Source: Paenibacillus sp. 37 (GTDB lineage: Bacteria > Bacillota > Bacilli > Paenibacillales > Paenibacillaceae). From it: 64,000 nt of DNA. Positions 36,301 to 45,694 of the stretch are shown here, piece by piece (the first letter of the stretch is position 1; every line of letters begins with the position of its first letter). The translations under genes and the position numbers were made by a program. The notes under the pieces were generated by a model. That model saw nothing but the letters and a program-made list of their open reading frames with translations, had not been told where the DNA came from and made no database searches. The DNA is taken from assembly GCF_008386395.1 (NCBI RefSeq), contig NZ_CP043761.1:558001-622000 (forward strand), read 5' to 3'.

Positions 36301-39019
36301 GTATGTATTTATCCCTGCGAGTAACGGTAAATTTAGAATTGCTACAAGCAGGTATAATGGCAGTGCCAGTTCCAAAATTAATGATACGGAATTAAATGTT
36401 TTCTCCGACGCAGATATGCTGACACCGATTACCAACGGTTACAATGATGACAAAGGAGAATCTGTCTATTCAGAAGTTATTGTTAATCTAAGCGCCGGAA
36501 CACCGTATTATGTTCGTGTAAATGAAGCGAATAAGAGAAAGGTATTTGCCAGACTTCAGATTACTGCTGCAGGTCAGACAGGATTTGATTCTTTGAAACT
36601 AGGTGAGGCAGTAAGTCTATCCAAACCAAGCGGCGAAGAAGCATACCTTCAGTTTACTCCGTCCACAACGGGTAAATATCGTTTCTTTACATCATACTAT
36701 CCTGGTAGTAATGAAGTGAATGATACTGACATTGCCTTGTATAGTGATCCAGAGATGGAACGACTTTTGGATTCAAACGATGACGTGAAAGGATATAGAC
36801 CTTATGGAGATTTATTCTCCAAGTTAGAAGTCACTTTGAATGCCGGTACTACGTATTATATGGCTGTAGGCAGTTATGGTTCTGTACAAGGTTTACGTGC
36901 ACAACTGACTGTAGAGAGTATGGCACATAGTACAAGGGAGACTGCACAAGTTATTCCATTTGGAGAGATTATATATAAGGATCAGGCAGGTAATGACCTT
37001 TCGGTTTCATCATTGTATGATGTAGATTACTATAAGATTGAACTTAAAGAGTCTGAACAAATCAGCTTGTATGTATCTGAAGGAAAAGCAAGTTTAGAAG
37101 ATCAAAGTGGGTTTACAATAGGGTTCTTTGGAGAAGCGAGCGAGCGAGCTGTTGAGTTAGCTCCAGGCACCTACTATCTCAAAATAAATTCTGGTGTTTT
37201 CGCAAAAGACTTTAAAAGTCAAATTTATGAGATATTGATAAATATAAATCGAGTTGAATATACCAATGGAAACTATGGTGAGGAAATACCTGCACTAAGA
37301 ACATTGAGTCGCGCTAAAAAGAACGATCTAGTTATAGATGCAACACCAGGGTCAGGAGATTCGGTAACACTTCATTATCCAGTCCAAACTGCTAATAATC
37401 AGCTTTATTACGAAGTTAAGACCTTATATCGTGCTGGTAGTCATTTAGTTAATAAAGGTTTTGTCGAAGGTAACTTTAAAAAAGGGGATGAAGTTCCTGT
37501 AGTTTGGAAGGGTGATGTTTGGACTTATTCTGAATTCAAAGATTATTTTGCAAGTTATGGTGTGGTATCAGGTAAAGATAGATACTGGGCTAAGAGTGGA
37601 ATATACGAAGTAACAGTATGGAGATTCATAAGTATCCATAAAAAATACGATCCAATCCAATTTTTGGTCAGTGTTTCAAATGATGGATCAAGAACACTGA
37701 ATTGGAAACCAGTACCTCCTAAATCCATGAATGGTAGAGCTGTCACTTCAAGTATGAAGGACAGGGATAACTGTTCTGAGTGCGAAGAATATTATTATCG
37801 GTATGTAATGGGTCCAAATGAAGCTGTTCCAAAAAGTGGATATGATATTTGGTTTAAGGAAATATATGGACCGAATAAGATACAAAGATTTTGGGAAAAT
37901 TCTGAAAAAGCAGCGTTGTGTAAAGGTAAAACTGGTAAAGATCTTATTCATTGTAGTTTAGAAAATATAGGTCAAATTCCTATACTGGGTGAAGCCGCAG
38001 ATGCCGTAAATGGAGTAGCTTATTTAATTGAGGGGGATGCTGCCAATGCATTATGGTCTCTAGGGGCTATGGTTCCGTTCCTAGGTAATGGAGTATCAGG
38101 GTTCAAAACCGTTAAAAAGATTTACAAAAGTAATCCGTGTGGTTGTATGCCAGAAGGAACCATAATTCAGACAAAAAACGGGGAAAAACCGATTGAGGAA
38201 GTTAAAGTCGGCGACCTTGTTCTGGCTAAAGATACAGATAGAAATATACAGTCATATAAACCTGTAGAACACTTATTTAATACTACTGCGGATGTAATTT
38301 ATACACTTCAGATAGGCGAAGCAGATGTAAGAACAACAGGTAACCATAGATTTTGGATCAAAAATCGCGGATGGATACCAGCAGATGAGTTAGTAGTTGG
38401 TGACCAAGTTGAGCTTCAGGACGGATCTTTGGAGCGTATCAACTCTATTGAATTCAATTATGAGATCGTGAAGGTTTACAATTTCACAGTTACTGAATTC
38501 CACTCCTATTATGTCTCTGAATTGGGGATTTTGACTCATAACCTTGAAGATGCATGTGATATTAGAAAGTACCAGAATTTAAAAACCAAAACTACTGGAC
38601 AGAAGGGTAGTAGTAACGGTGACAAATTGGCTAAGGAGATTGAAGAGGCCACTGATATGAAAAGACCATCGGGTTGGGATGCTCATCATATTGTACCTGT
38701 TGGGTGTAAAAAAGATGCCTGTGTGAAGTTACAGAAGATATTCAAAGAGTTGGATATAGATCTTAATTCTTCTGCTAATGGAGTATATTTACCTAAAGAT
38801 AAAGGTTCAGCGACTACGATCATTGACGGAACAACGATGGCGACTCACAATGGTGGACATTCAATTAGTTATTACGAGTTTGTACTTGAAAGACTTCAGC
38901 CAGTGAGCAAGGACAAAAAGAAAGTAGTAGCTGAGATTGAGTTTATTCGTCAAGAACTTATGTCAGGGAGATTAAAAATAGGTAATCTTGGTAAAAACGG
39001 AGAGGCATACGGAATTTAA
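33377..39019 (+). CDS. Secreted polymorphic toxin: subtilase, PPC/Fn3 domains, Hint and AHH nuclease
   Basis: 1880 residues, TTG start with AGGAGG 8 nt upstream. Order: signal peptide (1-~28); acidic linker; I9-like propeptide (~115-215); S8 subtilase (~240-510) with Asp267 (VAVFDTG), His297 (GHGTH) and Ser452 (GTSNAAAHV, Asn replacing the usual Met); PPC domain (DTYEPNNTILTAKTVNPG); Fn3; three more PPC-like repeats; a linker; a pre-toxin helix pair (IPILGEAADAVNGVAYLIEG); a Hint domain from Cys1590 (CMPEGTIIQT) to H1721-N1722; and an AHH-type HNH nuclease (WDAHHIVPVG, His1770/1771; HNGGHSISYYEFV). The nuclease tail should be freed by Hint cleavage and attack competitor DNA or RNA. An immunity gene follows. 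Confidence 0.9.
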   Translation: MRSLKRVFLLFLTFSILLGNFEVAIGFAASAGGNGNTSIPVTTQNSQEDTSTDPEEGSVPIDEVDSDITNEEEIPEKEEEEVVEETVPLPEEPVQVDSPKNDVSDVLNNISVMGDVHNNKPRSKFLVRLKKEFSVQLPSVTESVYKESADQKSMKIQGLMSEEPSSSTSDIEYKLDLYNVKSLESVNSLSMELNTEEVNLLLSDPKIESIEEDKPIEIAADNVTEVEDKSVKESAQTIPWGIHSTGAYMLQSKKGTGDRVVKVAVFDTGVVDHQDLNIAGGVSFDESSTSYTDDKGHGTHIAGTIAAIDNGVGVVGISPSTELYAVKVIDGTGNGYTSSVIQGIEWAINNNINIINMSFVSSQYSEALHEEILRAKEAGIIIVAAAGNSGLGEDTIKYPAKYPEVVAVGAVDYSYHRADFSSTGSELDLVAPGFGIISTTMDGAYGVSSGTSNAAAHVTGAASLLWSHNPSWTGEEVVQRLYETVTPLEDTHETGRGLLNVAKAANVIEGSIAPLSEENLSGLNTVIPVEPEGEITTASYDLKNNGATIEPGETVTVSLKLEGDQNGSNPHRQIIVEVSAASNPNNIIASQTISNPSLNVDIPYTWRTSASTPTGTYYIKYRYPGVTSGKFDDTFIINVAQQGSGQDTYEPNNTILTAKTVNPGNSYISYISSSSDIDYYKLTADKDGQISITLDIPSSVDYEMDIYNESGIQVGESSNGTGITEHIDFEVTATKSYYIKITGFSGQFSTSPYTLTLSNITAQAFKAPTGLEAVPYATSIKLSWNTMPDATSYVVRLDGKEVGTVNTSSYTFSSLEPLKAYKLEVAAVYAGGKSSFASIQSSTTIPELFVAKPEDIDQPAGRDQVYSFTPATTGVYRIRTSAYQGSGPDVDTELSIYSSLQLTKQMASNDDANDSVFSEITISLVGGQTYYVKVNGFDTTPLRARITADVVSSSIPYIYLNQPQDINEQAGNSNVYVFIPASNGKFRIATSRYNGSASSKINDTELNVFSDADMLTPITNGYNDDKGESVYSEVIVNLSAGTPYYVRVNEANKRKVFARLQITAAGQTGFDSLKLGEAVSLSKPSGEEAYLQFTPSTTGKYRFFTSYYPGSNEVNDTDIALYSDPEMERLLDSNDDVKGYRPYGDLFSKLEVTLNAGTTYYMAVGSYGSVQGLRAQLTVESMAHSTRETAQVIPFGEIIYKDQAGNDLSVSSLYDVDYYKIELKESEQISLYVSEGKASLEDQSGFTIGFFGEASERAVELAPGTYYLKINSGVFAKDFKSQIYEILININRVEYTNGNYGEEIPALRTLSRAKKNDLVIDATPGSGDSVTLHYPVQTANNQLYYEVKTLYRAGSHLVNKGFVEGNFKKGDEVPVVWKGDVWTYSEFKDYFASYGVVSGKDRYWAKSGIYEVTVWRFISIHKKYDPIQFLVSVSNDGSRTLNWKPVPPKSMNGRAVTSSMKDRDNCSECEEYYYRYVMGPNEAVPKSGYDIWFKEIYGPNKIQRFWENSEKAALCKGKTGKDLIHCSLENIGQIPILGEAADAVNGVAYLIEGDAANALWSLGAMVPFLGNGVSGFKTVKKIYKSNPCGCMPEGTIIQTKNGEKPIEEVKVGDLVLAKDTDRNIQSYKPVEHLFNTTADVIYTLQIGEADVRTTGNHRFWIKNRGWIPADELVVGDQVELQDGSLERINSIEFNYEIVKVYNFTVTEFHSYYVSELGILTHNLEDACDIRKYQNLKTKTTGQKGSSNGDKLAKEIEEATDMKRPSGWDAHHIVPVGCKKDACVKLQKIFKELDIDLNSSANGVYLPKDKGSATTIIDGTTMATHNGGHSISYYEFVLERLQPVSKDKKKVVAEIEFIRQELMSGRLKIGNLGKNGEAYGI

Positions 39020-39146
39020 TGAAGTATTTTGATGTTAAATTAGAATGCCCTCAGATATGTTGAGTTTATTTAAGCAAACTTTGTATTAATTCCTTTATTT
39101 AAAGTAAGGTTGTTAAAGAAAAAATGGGTGTTGGGAGATAATGCTT

Positions 39147-39956
39147 ATGAAGGTATATGAACTGAAACATAACGATAGCAGTATGGAATTAAATACTTTG
39201 GATTGGGACCACGAACTGGCTTCAGATTTTAATGGAGAGGCTAAGGCGAAAATATGGACCCCGACTAAAGTAAAAACATTGTATAAAAAAAAATATAGTG
39301 ATTTTCCTCGATTAATAATAGGGAAGCCAATTATGAAAGGAAATGTGAAAAAAGTATTCGAAGCTCATATCTCGAGAGAGGTTGAATTATTACCATTAAT
39401 TCATGATGAATTAGAGCTTTATGTAGTAAATATTACGAATGTTTTGGATTGTGTGGATTGGAATCGCTCTGATGTAAGAAGGTATAGTGACGGGGATTGG
39501 GCAGGATTCAATAAACTGGTGTTTGACTTTTCAAAAATACCCAGTGACACGTATATGTTTAAAATTAAAGAGACTGCCTTAGTGAAAGTGTATGTTACTG
39601 ATCTATTTAAAACAATTGTAGAGAAACAGAAATTTAAAGGTTTAAATTTCTCCATAGTATATGATTCTGAGTTTACACAGGAAAAGGAAGATGAGCAGCA
39701 ACGTTTATATAATATAGCTCTGGAAGAGATTGATCGAAACAAGGGAGAAGAATCTAGCTATGATAATGCACGTAGACTTGTAGATCAGGGAGAAGCCATG
39801 GCTAGCGGTCCGTGGAAGATGCAATTGGATCAGCAGGGACAATTCTGGCTTGGTGAGCTGCTTAAAGATTTGTCTTATCAGTGGATTATGCCAGCCTATA
39901 TTCCCCCCGTGTTGCTTTTAAAGTCTTGGCATAAGGTTGCGAGATCAGAAATATAA
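39147..39956 (+). CDS. Probable immunity protein for AHH toxin (Imm11/DUF1629-like)
   Basis: About 269 residues with no signal peptide or membrane helix, as expected of a cytoplasmic antidote. The central segment LPLIHDELELYVVNITNVLD followed by CVDWNRS resembles the N-V-L-D-C-D-S core of DUF1629/Imm11-type immunity proteins; this family match is from memory and tentative. ATG 39147 is preferred (GGGAG 9 nt upstream) over ATG 39141. It lies 127 nt after the toxin stop and 24 nt before the RCC1 gene. Location directly behind the toxin gene is the main evidence for immunity. Confidence 0.72.
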   Translation: MKVYELKHNDSSMELNTLDWDHELASDFNGEAKAKIWTPTKVKTLYKKKYSDFPRLIIGKPIMKGNVKKVFEAHISREVELLPLIHDELELYVVNITNVLDCVDWNRSDVRRYSDGDWAGFNKLVFDFSKIPSDTYMFKIKETALVKVYVTDLFKTIVEKQKFKGLNFSIVYDSEFTQEKEDEQQRLYNIALEEIDRNKGEESSYDNARRLVDQGEAMASGPWKMQLDQQGQFWLGELLKDLSYQWIMPAYIPPVLLLKSWHKVARSEI

Positions 39957-39980
39957 TTAAATTAGTTTTGGAGGATGAAC

Positions 39981-42900
39981 ATGAGAGGCTTGACACGTAA
40001 TATTGCTGCTATAACAGCAATGGCAATAATAATATCCTTGCTCTCTCCCCTTTTTGGGGGAGTAGGCACTTTATACGCAGCGGATGTATCAGGTGCACCT
40101 GTCACAATACATTCACTGAAGGGTAATAAGAGCGCTAATGGTATTTACTATGGTGCTGTAGAATTGGAATTAATTGCTCAGGATACAGGGTCAGGTATAT
40201 CTGTGACCAGATTCAGTCTAAATAATGGTGATACCTGGTCAACTTATACACAACCAATTCTTTTTTCAGATAAGAAAGTTTACAACGTCATCTATCAATC
40301 GATTAGTAACAATAGTCGAGTAGAGACGCCCAAAGAGTTGAAATTTACAATTAAGAAAGATACAATTCCTCCTGAAACTACGATTCAAGTTACGGGAACC
40401 CAAGGGCAGAACTCATACTACATAAGTCCTGTTACGATAAGTCTTCAGGGTACAGATACGCAATCCGCGGTTGAATATACTGAATACAGCTTGGATGGCG
40501 GATTGACTTGGATGAGATACACAGCTCCATTTACAGCCAGTGAGGAGCAGAGTGCTGTATATTATCGTTCAAGAGATCTTGATGGTAATATGGAAAAGAC
40601 AAAAAAAGGAAAAATTAGTATTGATGTAACAGCGCCAACAGCACCGGATTTCGGATTTGCACCTTATGAATGGAGCAATTCTACCTACTCAGTTACTATT
40701 TTTGATGGTATGGATGACCAAAGTGGGATTATGAAGTCACAGTATCGATTGGATAAAACTGGCCTTTGGACTGATTATAAAGGTACGTTCGATGTGAGCG
40801 GTGATAAATTAAGAACAATCTATGCCAGAACCATGGATAACGCTGGGAATGTCAGTGAAATACAAGAATACACTCTGCAGTTTGACAAAGTGCCTCCTTC
40901 TGTTCCTGAAATTTATTTGACATATGACGAATGGAAGAACCATGAAGTATATGTGAGTCTTGAAGGGGGGACGGATGAAGACAGTCAGGTCCGTGGTTAC
41001 GAGTATAAAATAGGTACAGATACAGAATGGCAAGAATACATCAGTTCATTCCCTGTACAGCAAGAGGGGATCACCAAAGTTTATGCTCGAACCTTAGATA
41101 GAGCAGGTAATGTAAGTGCAACAGTTGAAGCAGAAGTGAGGATTGATCTTACTCCGCCTTCTCCACCTGAGAATTTGTTTAAAGTTAGCCAATTGGGCTC
41201 AACTGCTGTAATACGTTGGTCTCCTGCTAAGGATGAATTGTCTGGTATATATGGATATGAAATTTACAATGGCGATACACTTCTAGGTGAGACTACAGAC
41301 ACCAAGTTTACGATTACTAATCTCACACTTAATGAAATGCAGTCTATCTCAATCGTAGCGATAGATAAAGCTGAGAATTATTCAGAAAACAGCAAGCCTC
41401 TTATTTTCTTTACTAATAATTTGGCTGTCTCGGCCTATAGGGACCATACCTTTGCGTGGAATCAGGAAGGTCAAGTCTGGGGCTGGGGGCTCAACAGTAA
41501 TTATCAGTTGGGTGAAGCTACAACAGCCAACCGTACAAGTGCTACCAGAATAACGACTCTTGACGGTTTTTCAATGATCTCTACGGGTTTAAAACAGAAT
41601 ATTGGACTCCGCCCAGATGGAACTGTATGGACATGGGGCGCTAATGACTATACTAATCAACGTCTTCCGCTTACGAAAGTTCCAGGATTGGAAAAAGTAG
41701 TTTCCATCTCAGCAGGACTTCAACATTACATGGCACTTAAGGAAGACGGAACTGTATGGACTTGGGGAGATAACGGCTTAGGTCAACTCGGAGTCGGTGG
41801 CAAGTTACCTTATAATAGTCTTGAACCAGTTCAGGTTGCAGGTCTAACTGATGTTGTCGCGATCAATGGAAGCTACTATAACAGTATGGCGTTGAAAGAG
41901 GACGGAACAGTTTGGATCTGGGGAGATGGAAGTCGGGCGATTGGGTATAAGACTTCAACCAGTACTATTCACTATTCTCCAATTCAAATAGCGGGCCTAT
42001 CAAATATTGTTCAAATTGATATGACATACCTGCATGGACTTGCTCTCAGAAATGATGGAACTGTCTGGAGCTGGGGAATGAATGAATCGGGTCAATTAGG
42101 TCTGGGAGATTATATTGATCACCCAACCCCTACCCAGATACCGAATCTGAATAACGTCATTAAAATCACTGCAGGTTACTCACATAGTATGGCCTTAACG
42201 AATAATGGAGAAGTTTGGACGTGGGGGAATAACTACTATGGAGAAGTTGGAGACGGAACAACTATTCAGAAGCGTCCATCTCCTGTAAAAGCAGCCCACT
42301 TAAAGGGTGCTACAGATATTGAGGCCGGTGAAATGTATGGCTTCGCTCTTAAGAAGAATGGTTCTTTATGGGCATGGGGATTTAATATGTATGGGCAATT
42401 AGGGAATGGGGCAACAACAGCACAACCTACACGTGTACTAGTAAATGGAATCAATTATCCCGTGGATAAGGATGCTCCGACTGCACCAGGACAACTTAGA
42501 ATTACCGGAAAGACCTCTTCTACAGCAGTGATGTACTGGGATGAATCAGAAGATAACCACGCAGTAAAAGAATATCTGGTATATTCAGGTTCAACTTTGT
42601 TTAGTACATTGCCAGTAGATGGTAAGTCTCTAGAATCTATTATTAATTACACTGCAACCGGCTTAGCCCCTGGTCAGACATATACCTTTACCGTTAAGGC
42701 TAAAGATTATCAAGGCAATATTTCTACTTCGAGTAATAGTGTAACTGTTACTACAGAGCAGTCTTTTACTAGACAGATGTCGGGAGGACAAAGTCACTCA
42801 CTCGCACTTAAAAGTGATGGATCTGTATGGGCATGGGGATATAATCAAATGGGGCAGTTAGGTGTTAAGGGCGCATATCTTGCCAAAACACCGATTCAAA

Positions 42901-44174
42901 TTCCCACTCTGAATTCTATTACCTCAATTACATCTGGACCAGACTACAATTTAGCACTTAAAAGTGATGGTACAGTTTGGGCATGGGGAAGTAATATGAA
43001 TGGTCAATTAGCGAATACAAATTCAAGGCAGCAAGATATTCCTATGAAAATAGATGGTCTAGACTCTGTCATAGCTATCGATGCTGGAACAAGTCATGCT
43101 TTGGCGTTGAAAAAAGATGGTACAGTTTGGGCATGGGGGAGTAACTACTATGGTGATCTGGGACTAGGACATAATAATAGTCAATATGCTCCGACTAAAA
43201 TTCCAACTTTATCAGGCGTTAAATCAATTAGCGCAGGTGCTTTCTTCAGTTTTGCGATTAAATCGGATGGTACAGTCTGGGCATGGGGAGCTAATGGTTT
43301 CGGACAACTCGGAGATGGGACAAAAGTTCAAAAGAATGTTCCAATCAGAATTGCAGGATTAACAGGAGTAGAAAGTATCTCCTTAGGTTTCTACCATGGA
43401 CTTGCATTAAAGCAGGACGGCACTGTCTGGGCATGGGGGTACAATTATAATGGTCAGTTAGGTGATGGTACCAACACTGAGCGGCTAACTCCAGTTAGAA
43501 TAAACAGTTTATCTGGTATTAGCCAAATCTCAACAGGTAACTTTAATAGTTTGGCCAGAACTTCAACTGCAGTGTATAGCTGGGGATCAAATAATGCCGG
43601 AGAGTTAGGTACAGGAGGATACTATGCTACAAATTCACCAGATAAGGTTGCTTCTATAACTTCTGTACAGAGCATTGCTGCTGGAACAAGTCATGGTATG
43701 GCTTTGTCCAATAATAACCTGTTGGCATGGGGGGCAAACAGCGATGGGCAATTGGGCAATGGTTTAACTACTAATTCATATGTTCCAGTTAATGTTACGG
43801 GAATGTCTACGGCTAAGGCAGCAGTTGCCTCAAAGGCAGCCGCGGCACCAAAAGCTCAATCAATGAATAAAACTCCTGAAGAACAGGAAATGCTTACTAA
43901 ACTAGTTTCACCTGATTTTATAGCTCCTACAGCTCCTTCCAATGTGAGTGTAACCCGCAATGGTAGAAAACTTGTATTGGATTGGGAACCATCGACAGAT
44001 GATGTAGGAGTGAAGGAATATTGGATATATTTGAACGACGAGTTGATATTGAAGACACAATCGTATACTAAAGTTGAAATACAAGAATTAGCTAATAAAC
44101 TAGTTAATATCACAATTAAAGGCGTCGACGAGGCAGGTAATATTTCAGTAGCCAGCGCCCCTGTAACACCATAA
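39981..44174 (+). CDS. Secreted protein with two seven-repeat RCC1 propellers, Ig-like and Fn3 domains
   Basis: About 1397 residues. Signal peptide (NIAAITAMAIIISLLSPLFG, cleaved near AAD); four OmpL47/chitobiase-type Ig-like domains (TEYSLDGGLTWMRYTAPF; QYRLDKTGLWTDYKG); Fn3; seven RCC1 repeats (DGTVWTWGDNGLGQLG type, residues ~495-830); Fn3; seven more RCC1 repeats (DGTVWAWGSNYYGDLG type, ~940-1280); Fn3. Each set can close one seven-bladed propeller. No wall anchor or catalytic motif is seen, so a binding role is likely. ATG 39981 has GGAGG 7 nt upstream. It starts 24 nt after the immunity gene, so the three form an operon. A terminator follows. Confidence 0.88.
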   Translation: MRGLTRNIAAITAMAIIISLLSPLFGGVGTLYAADVSGAPVTIHSLKGNKSANGIYYGAVELELIAQDTGSGISVTRFSLNNGDTWSTYTQPILFSDKKVYNVIYQSISNNSRVETPKELKFTIKKDTIPPETTIQVTGTQGQNSYYISPVTISLQGTDTQSAVEYTEYSLDGGLTWMRYTAPFTASEEQSAVYYRSRDLDGNMEKTKKGKISIDVTAPTAPDFGFAPYEWSNSTYSVTIFDGMDDQSGIMKSQYRLDKTGLWTDYKGTFDVSGDKLRTIYARTMDNAGNVSEIQEYTLQFDKVPPSVPEIYLTYDEWKNHEVYVSLEGGTDEDSQVRGYEYKIGTDTEWQEYISSFPVQQEGITKVYARTLDRAGNVSATVEAEVRIDLTPPSPPENLFKVSQLGSTAVIRWSPAKDELSGIYGYEIYNGDTLLGETTDTKFTITNLTLNEMQSISIVAIDKAENYSENSKPLIFFTNNLAVSAYRDHTFAWNQEGQVWGWGLNSNYQLGEATTANRTSATRITTLDGFSMISTGLKQNIGLRPDGTVWTWGANDYTNQRLPLTKVPGLEKVVSISAGLQHYMALKEDGTVWTWGDNGLGQLGVGGKLPYNSLEPVQVAGLTDVVAINGSYYNSMALKEDGTVWIWGDGSRAIGYKTSTSTIHYSPIQIAGLSNIVQIDMTYLHGLALRNDGTVWSWGMNESGQLGLGDYIDHPTPTQIPNLNNVIKITAGYSHSMALTNNGEVWTWGNNYYGEVGDGTTIQKRPSPVKAAHLKGATDIEAGEMYGFALKKNGSLWAWGFNMYGQLGNGATTAQPTRVLVNGINYPVDKDAPTAPGQLRITGKTSSTAVMYWDESEDNHAVKEYLVYSGSTLFSTLPVDGKSLESIINYTATGLAPGQTYTFTVKAKDYQGNISTSSNSVTVTTEQSFTRQMSGGQSHSLALKSDGSVWAWGYNQMGQLGVKGAYLAKTPIQIPTLNSITSITSGPDYNLALKSDGTVWAWGSNMNGQLANTNSRQQDIPMKIDGLDSVIAIDAGTSHALALKKDGTVWAWGSNYYGDLGLGHNNSQYAPTKIPTLSGVKSISAGAFFSFAIKSDGTVWAWGANGFGQLGDGTKVQKNVPIRIAGLTGVESISLGFYHGLALKQDGTVWAWGYNYNGQLGDGTNTERLTPVRINSLSGISQISTGNFNSLARTSTAVYSWGSNNAGELGTGGYYATNSPDKVASITSVQSIAAGTSHGMALSNNNLLAWGANSDGQLGNGLTTNSYVPVNVTGMSTAKAAVASKAAAAPKAQSMNKTPEEQEMLTKLVSPDFIAPTAPSNVSVTRNGRKLVLDWEPSTDDVGVKEYWIYLNDELILKTQSYTKVEIQELANKLVNITIKGVDEAGNISVASAPVTP

Positions 44175-44186
44175 TATTTTATTCTT

Positions 44187-44224
44187 AAAGTCTCCTGAGT
44201 TGTAAAATCTCAGGAGACTTTTTG
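44187..44224 (+). terminator. Terminator of toxin/immunity/RCC1 operon
   Basis: AAAGTCTCCTGAG pairs with CTCAGGAGACTTT, followed by TT and more T. Confidence 0.9.
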
Positions 44225-44312
44225 ATATACTAAAGAGATTAGATAGCTAAGAGCCAAGTGAGTGATTACTGAATAAATATCCAATGTATCTTTGCAGAAA
44301 GGGGCACAATTC

Positions 44313-44741
44313 ATGGATCATGTGAGTATTGAACACACACCACCCGCAGCAGTGGAGTATCTTGCTTTACGGCAGGTTTCGGGTCTTAGCCCGATGAGCA
44401 GGGAAGGGGCGGAGATTGGATTACCGAATAGCCTGTTTGCCGTATGTCTGCGTGAAGAGGATATGCTGATAGGCATGGGGCGAGTGATTGGAGATGGAGG
44501 TTGTTTCTTTCAGGTCGTCGATATTGCTGTACACCCGGATGTTCAGGGAATGGGGTATGGAAAACTGATCATGAGCGAGATTATGAATTATCTGCGTGAA
44601 GCAGTACCTGCCCGTGGTTTGGTCAGTCTGCTGGCGGATGTTCCGGCTGATCAACTTTATGCTCAATTTGGATTTGAATACACCAGCCCAAAATCGGAGG
44701 GCATGTGGTGGAGGCAGGGAGAAGAAGGACCGACTACCTAG
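44313..44741 (+). CDS. GNAT-family N-acetyltransferase
   Basis: 142 residues. The GNAT fold is visible: LIGMGRVIGDGGCFFQVVDI (strands 2-4), the acetyl-CoA pyrophosphate loop VQGMGYGKLIM preceded by VHPD, and LYAQFGFEYTSPKSEGMWW near the end. Proteins of this pattern acetylate small amines or aminoglycoside-like compounds; the substrate is not evident. The ATG at 44313 has AGAAAGGGG about 10 nt upstream; the frame opens at 44292. It is a lone gene with a terminator. Confidence 0.88.
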   Translation: MDHVSIEHTPPAAVEYLALRQVSGLSPMSREGAEIGLPNSLFAVCLREEDMLIGMGRVIGDGGCFFQVVDIAVHPDVQGMGYGKLIMSEIMNYLREAVPARGLVSLLADVPADQLYAQFGFEYTSPKSEGMWWRQGEEGPTT

Positions 44742-44804
44742 CGGAACGGAAACTGAAATTTTGAGATAAGAATAGACTTATGTCGTATGAAACTATCTTA
44801 GTAT

Positions 44805-44826
44805 AGCCGCATTTAGCGGCTTTTTT
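44805..44826 (+). terminator. Intrinsic terminator after GNAT gene
   Basis: AGCCGC-ATTTA-GCGGCT followed by T6. Confidence 0.85.
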
Positions 44827-45061
44827 GCATGATTCGTGTTGAGTGCTAGCGGAGAGAGGGGATACTTAAGAGTGCCGGTGCTTCTTCCGCTAGTTGAAGT
44901 AAAGATTATTTTTCTACATATAAGCTGTAAGAGATAGGTTTACAAGTTGTTCACATCCGGTTTAAGATGGCGTGAGCCGTTTAAGGTATATAACAATAGG
45001 ATTAAGTATTAAAATAACGGTAAGTTGACAAGATGATATCTACAGAAAAGAGGGAATTCAT
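44827..45061. other. Intergenic region before NmrA-like gene
   Basis: No gene or clear promoter boxes are seen; it is AT-rich toward the right (GGTATATAACAATAGG near 44980-45000). Confidence 0.4.
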
Positions 45062-45694
45062 ATGAAAGTAGCCATTTTTGGAGCAACCGGAGCGATTGGC
45101 AAGATGATATTGTGGGAGCTGATGGATCGTGGGCATGAAGTGACAGCAGTGGTGCGTGACCCTTCGAAGGTTGAGATGGTTCATGAGCGTTTGCGTGTAG
45201 AACAGGGAGATCTGCTTAACCCGGATCAGGTGGCTGATTTTGCAGCGGGTCAAGAAGTGGTTGTGAGTGCATATGGACCGAAGTTCGGTGGAGAAGAAGA
45301 GATGCTGGAAGTGACACGTTCGTTGATCGAGGGTGTGCGCCGGGCAAAAGCAGGACGTCTGGTTGTAGTTGGTGGAGCGGGAAGTTTGCTAACCGATTCC
45401 GGTGATATGCTGATGGATACGCCTGGATTCCCGGAAGAAGTCAAACCACTGGCGAAAGCACATGCTGATGCATATGAACTGATTGAAGCATCGGGCATTC
45501 ACTGGACCTACATGAGCCCTGCTGCGACAATCACAACAGGACGTCGGACAGGCCAGTTCCGAGTTGGGATGAACCGTGTAATTACGGATGATATCGGGGA
45601 AAGCTCGATTTCCGTTGGCGATTTTGCAGCGGCTTTGGTGGACGAACTGGACGATCCGCAGTTTATCCAAGCACGGTTTACGGTAGGTTATTAA
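45062..45694 (+). CDS. NAD(P)-binding reductase (NmrA/YwnB-like atypical SDR)
   Basis: 210 residues. The start MKVAIFGATGAIGKMILWEL carries the GxxGxxG dinucleotide motif and VTAVVRDPSKV the NADP-side strand. The family lacks the classic YxxxK and often acts as flavin reductase or redox-sensing protein. GAGGGAATTCAT precedes the ATG. Spacing to the next gene is 209 nt, so it appears monocistronic. No terminator with a clear stem is seen after it. Confidence 0.88.
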   Translation: MKVAIFGATGAIGKMILWELMDRGHEVTAVVRDPSKVEMVHERLRVEQGDLLNPDQVADFAAGQEVVVSAYGPKFGGEEEMLEVTRSLIEGVRRAKAGRLVVVGGAGSLLTDSGDMLMDTPGFPEEVKPLAKAHADAYELIEASGIHWTYMSPAATITTGRRTGQFRVGMNRVITDDIGESSISVGDFAAALVDELDDPQFIQARFTVGY

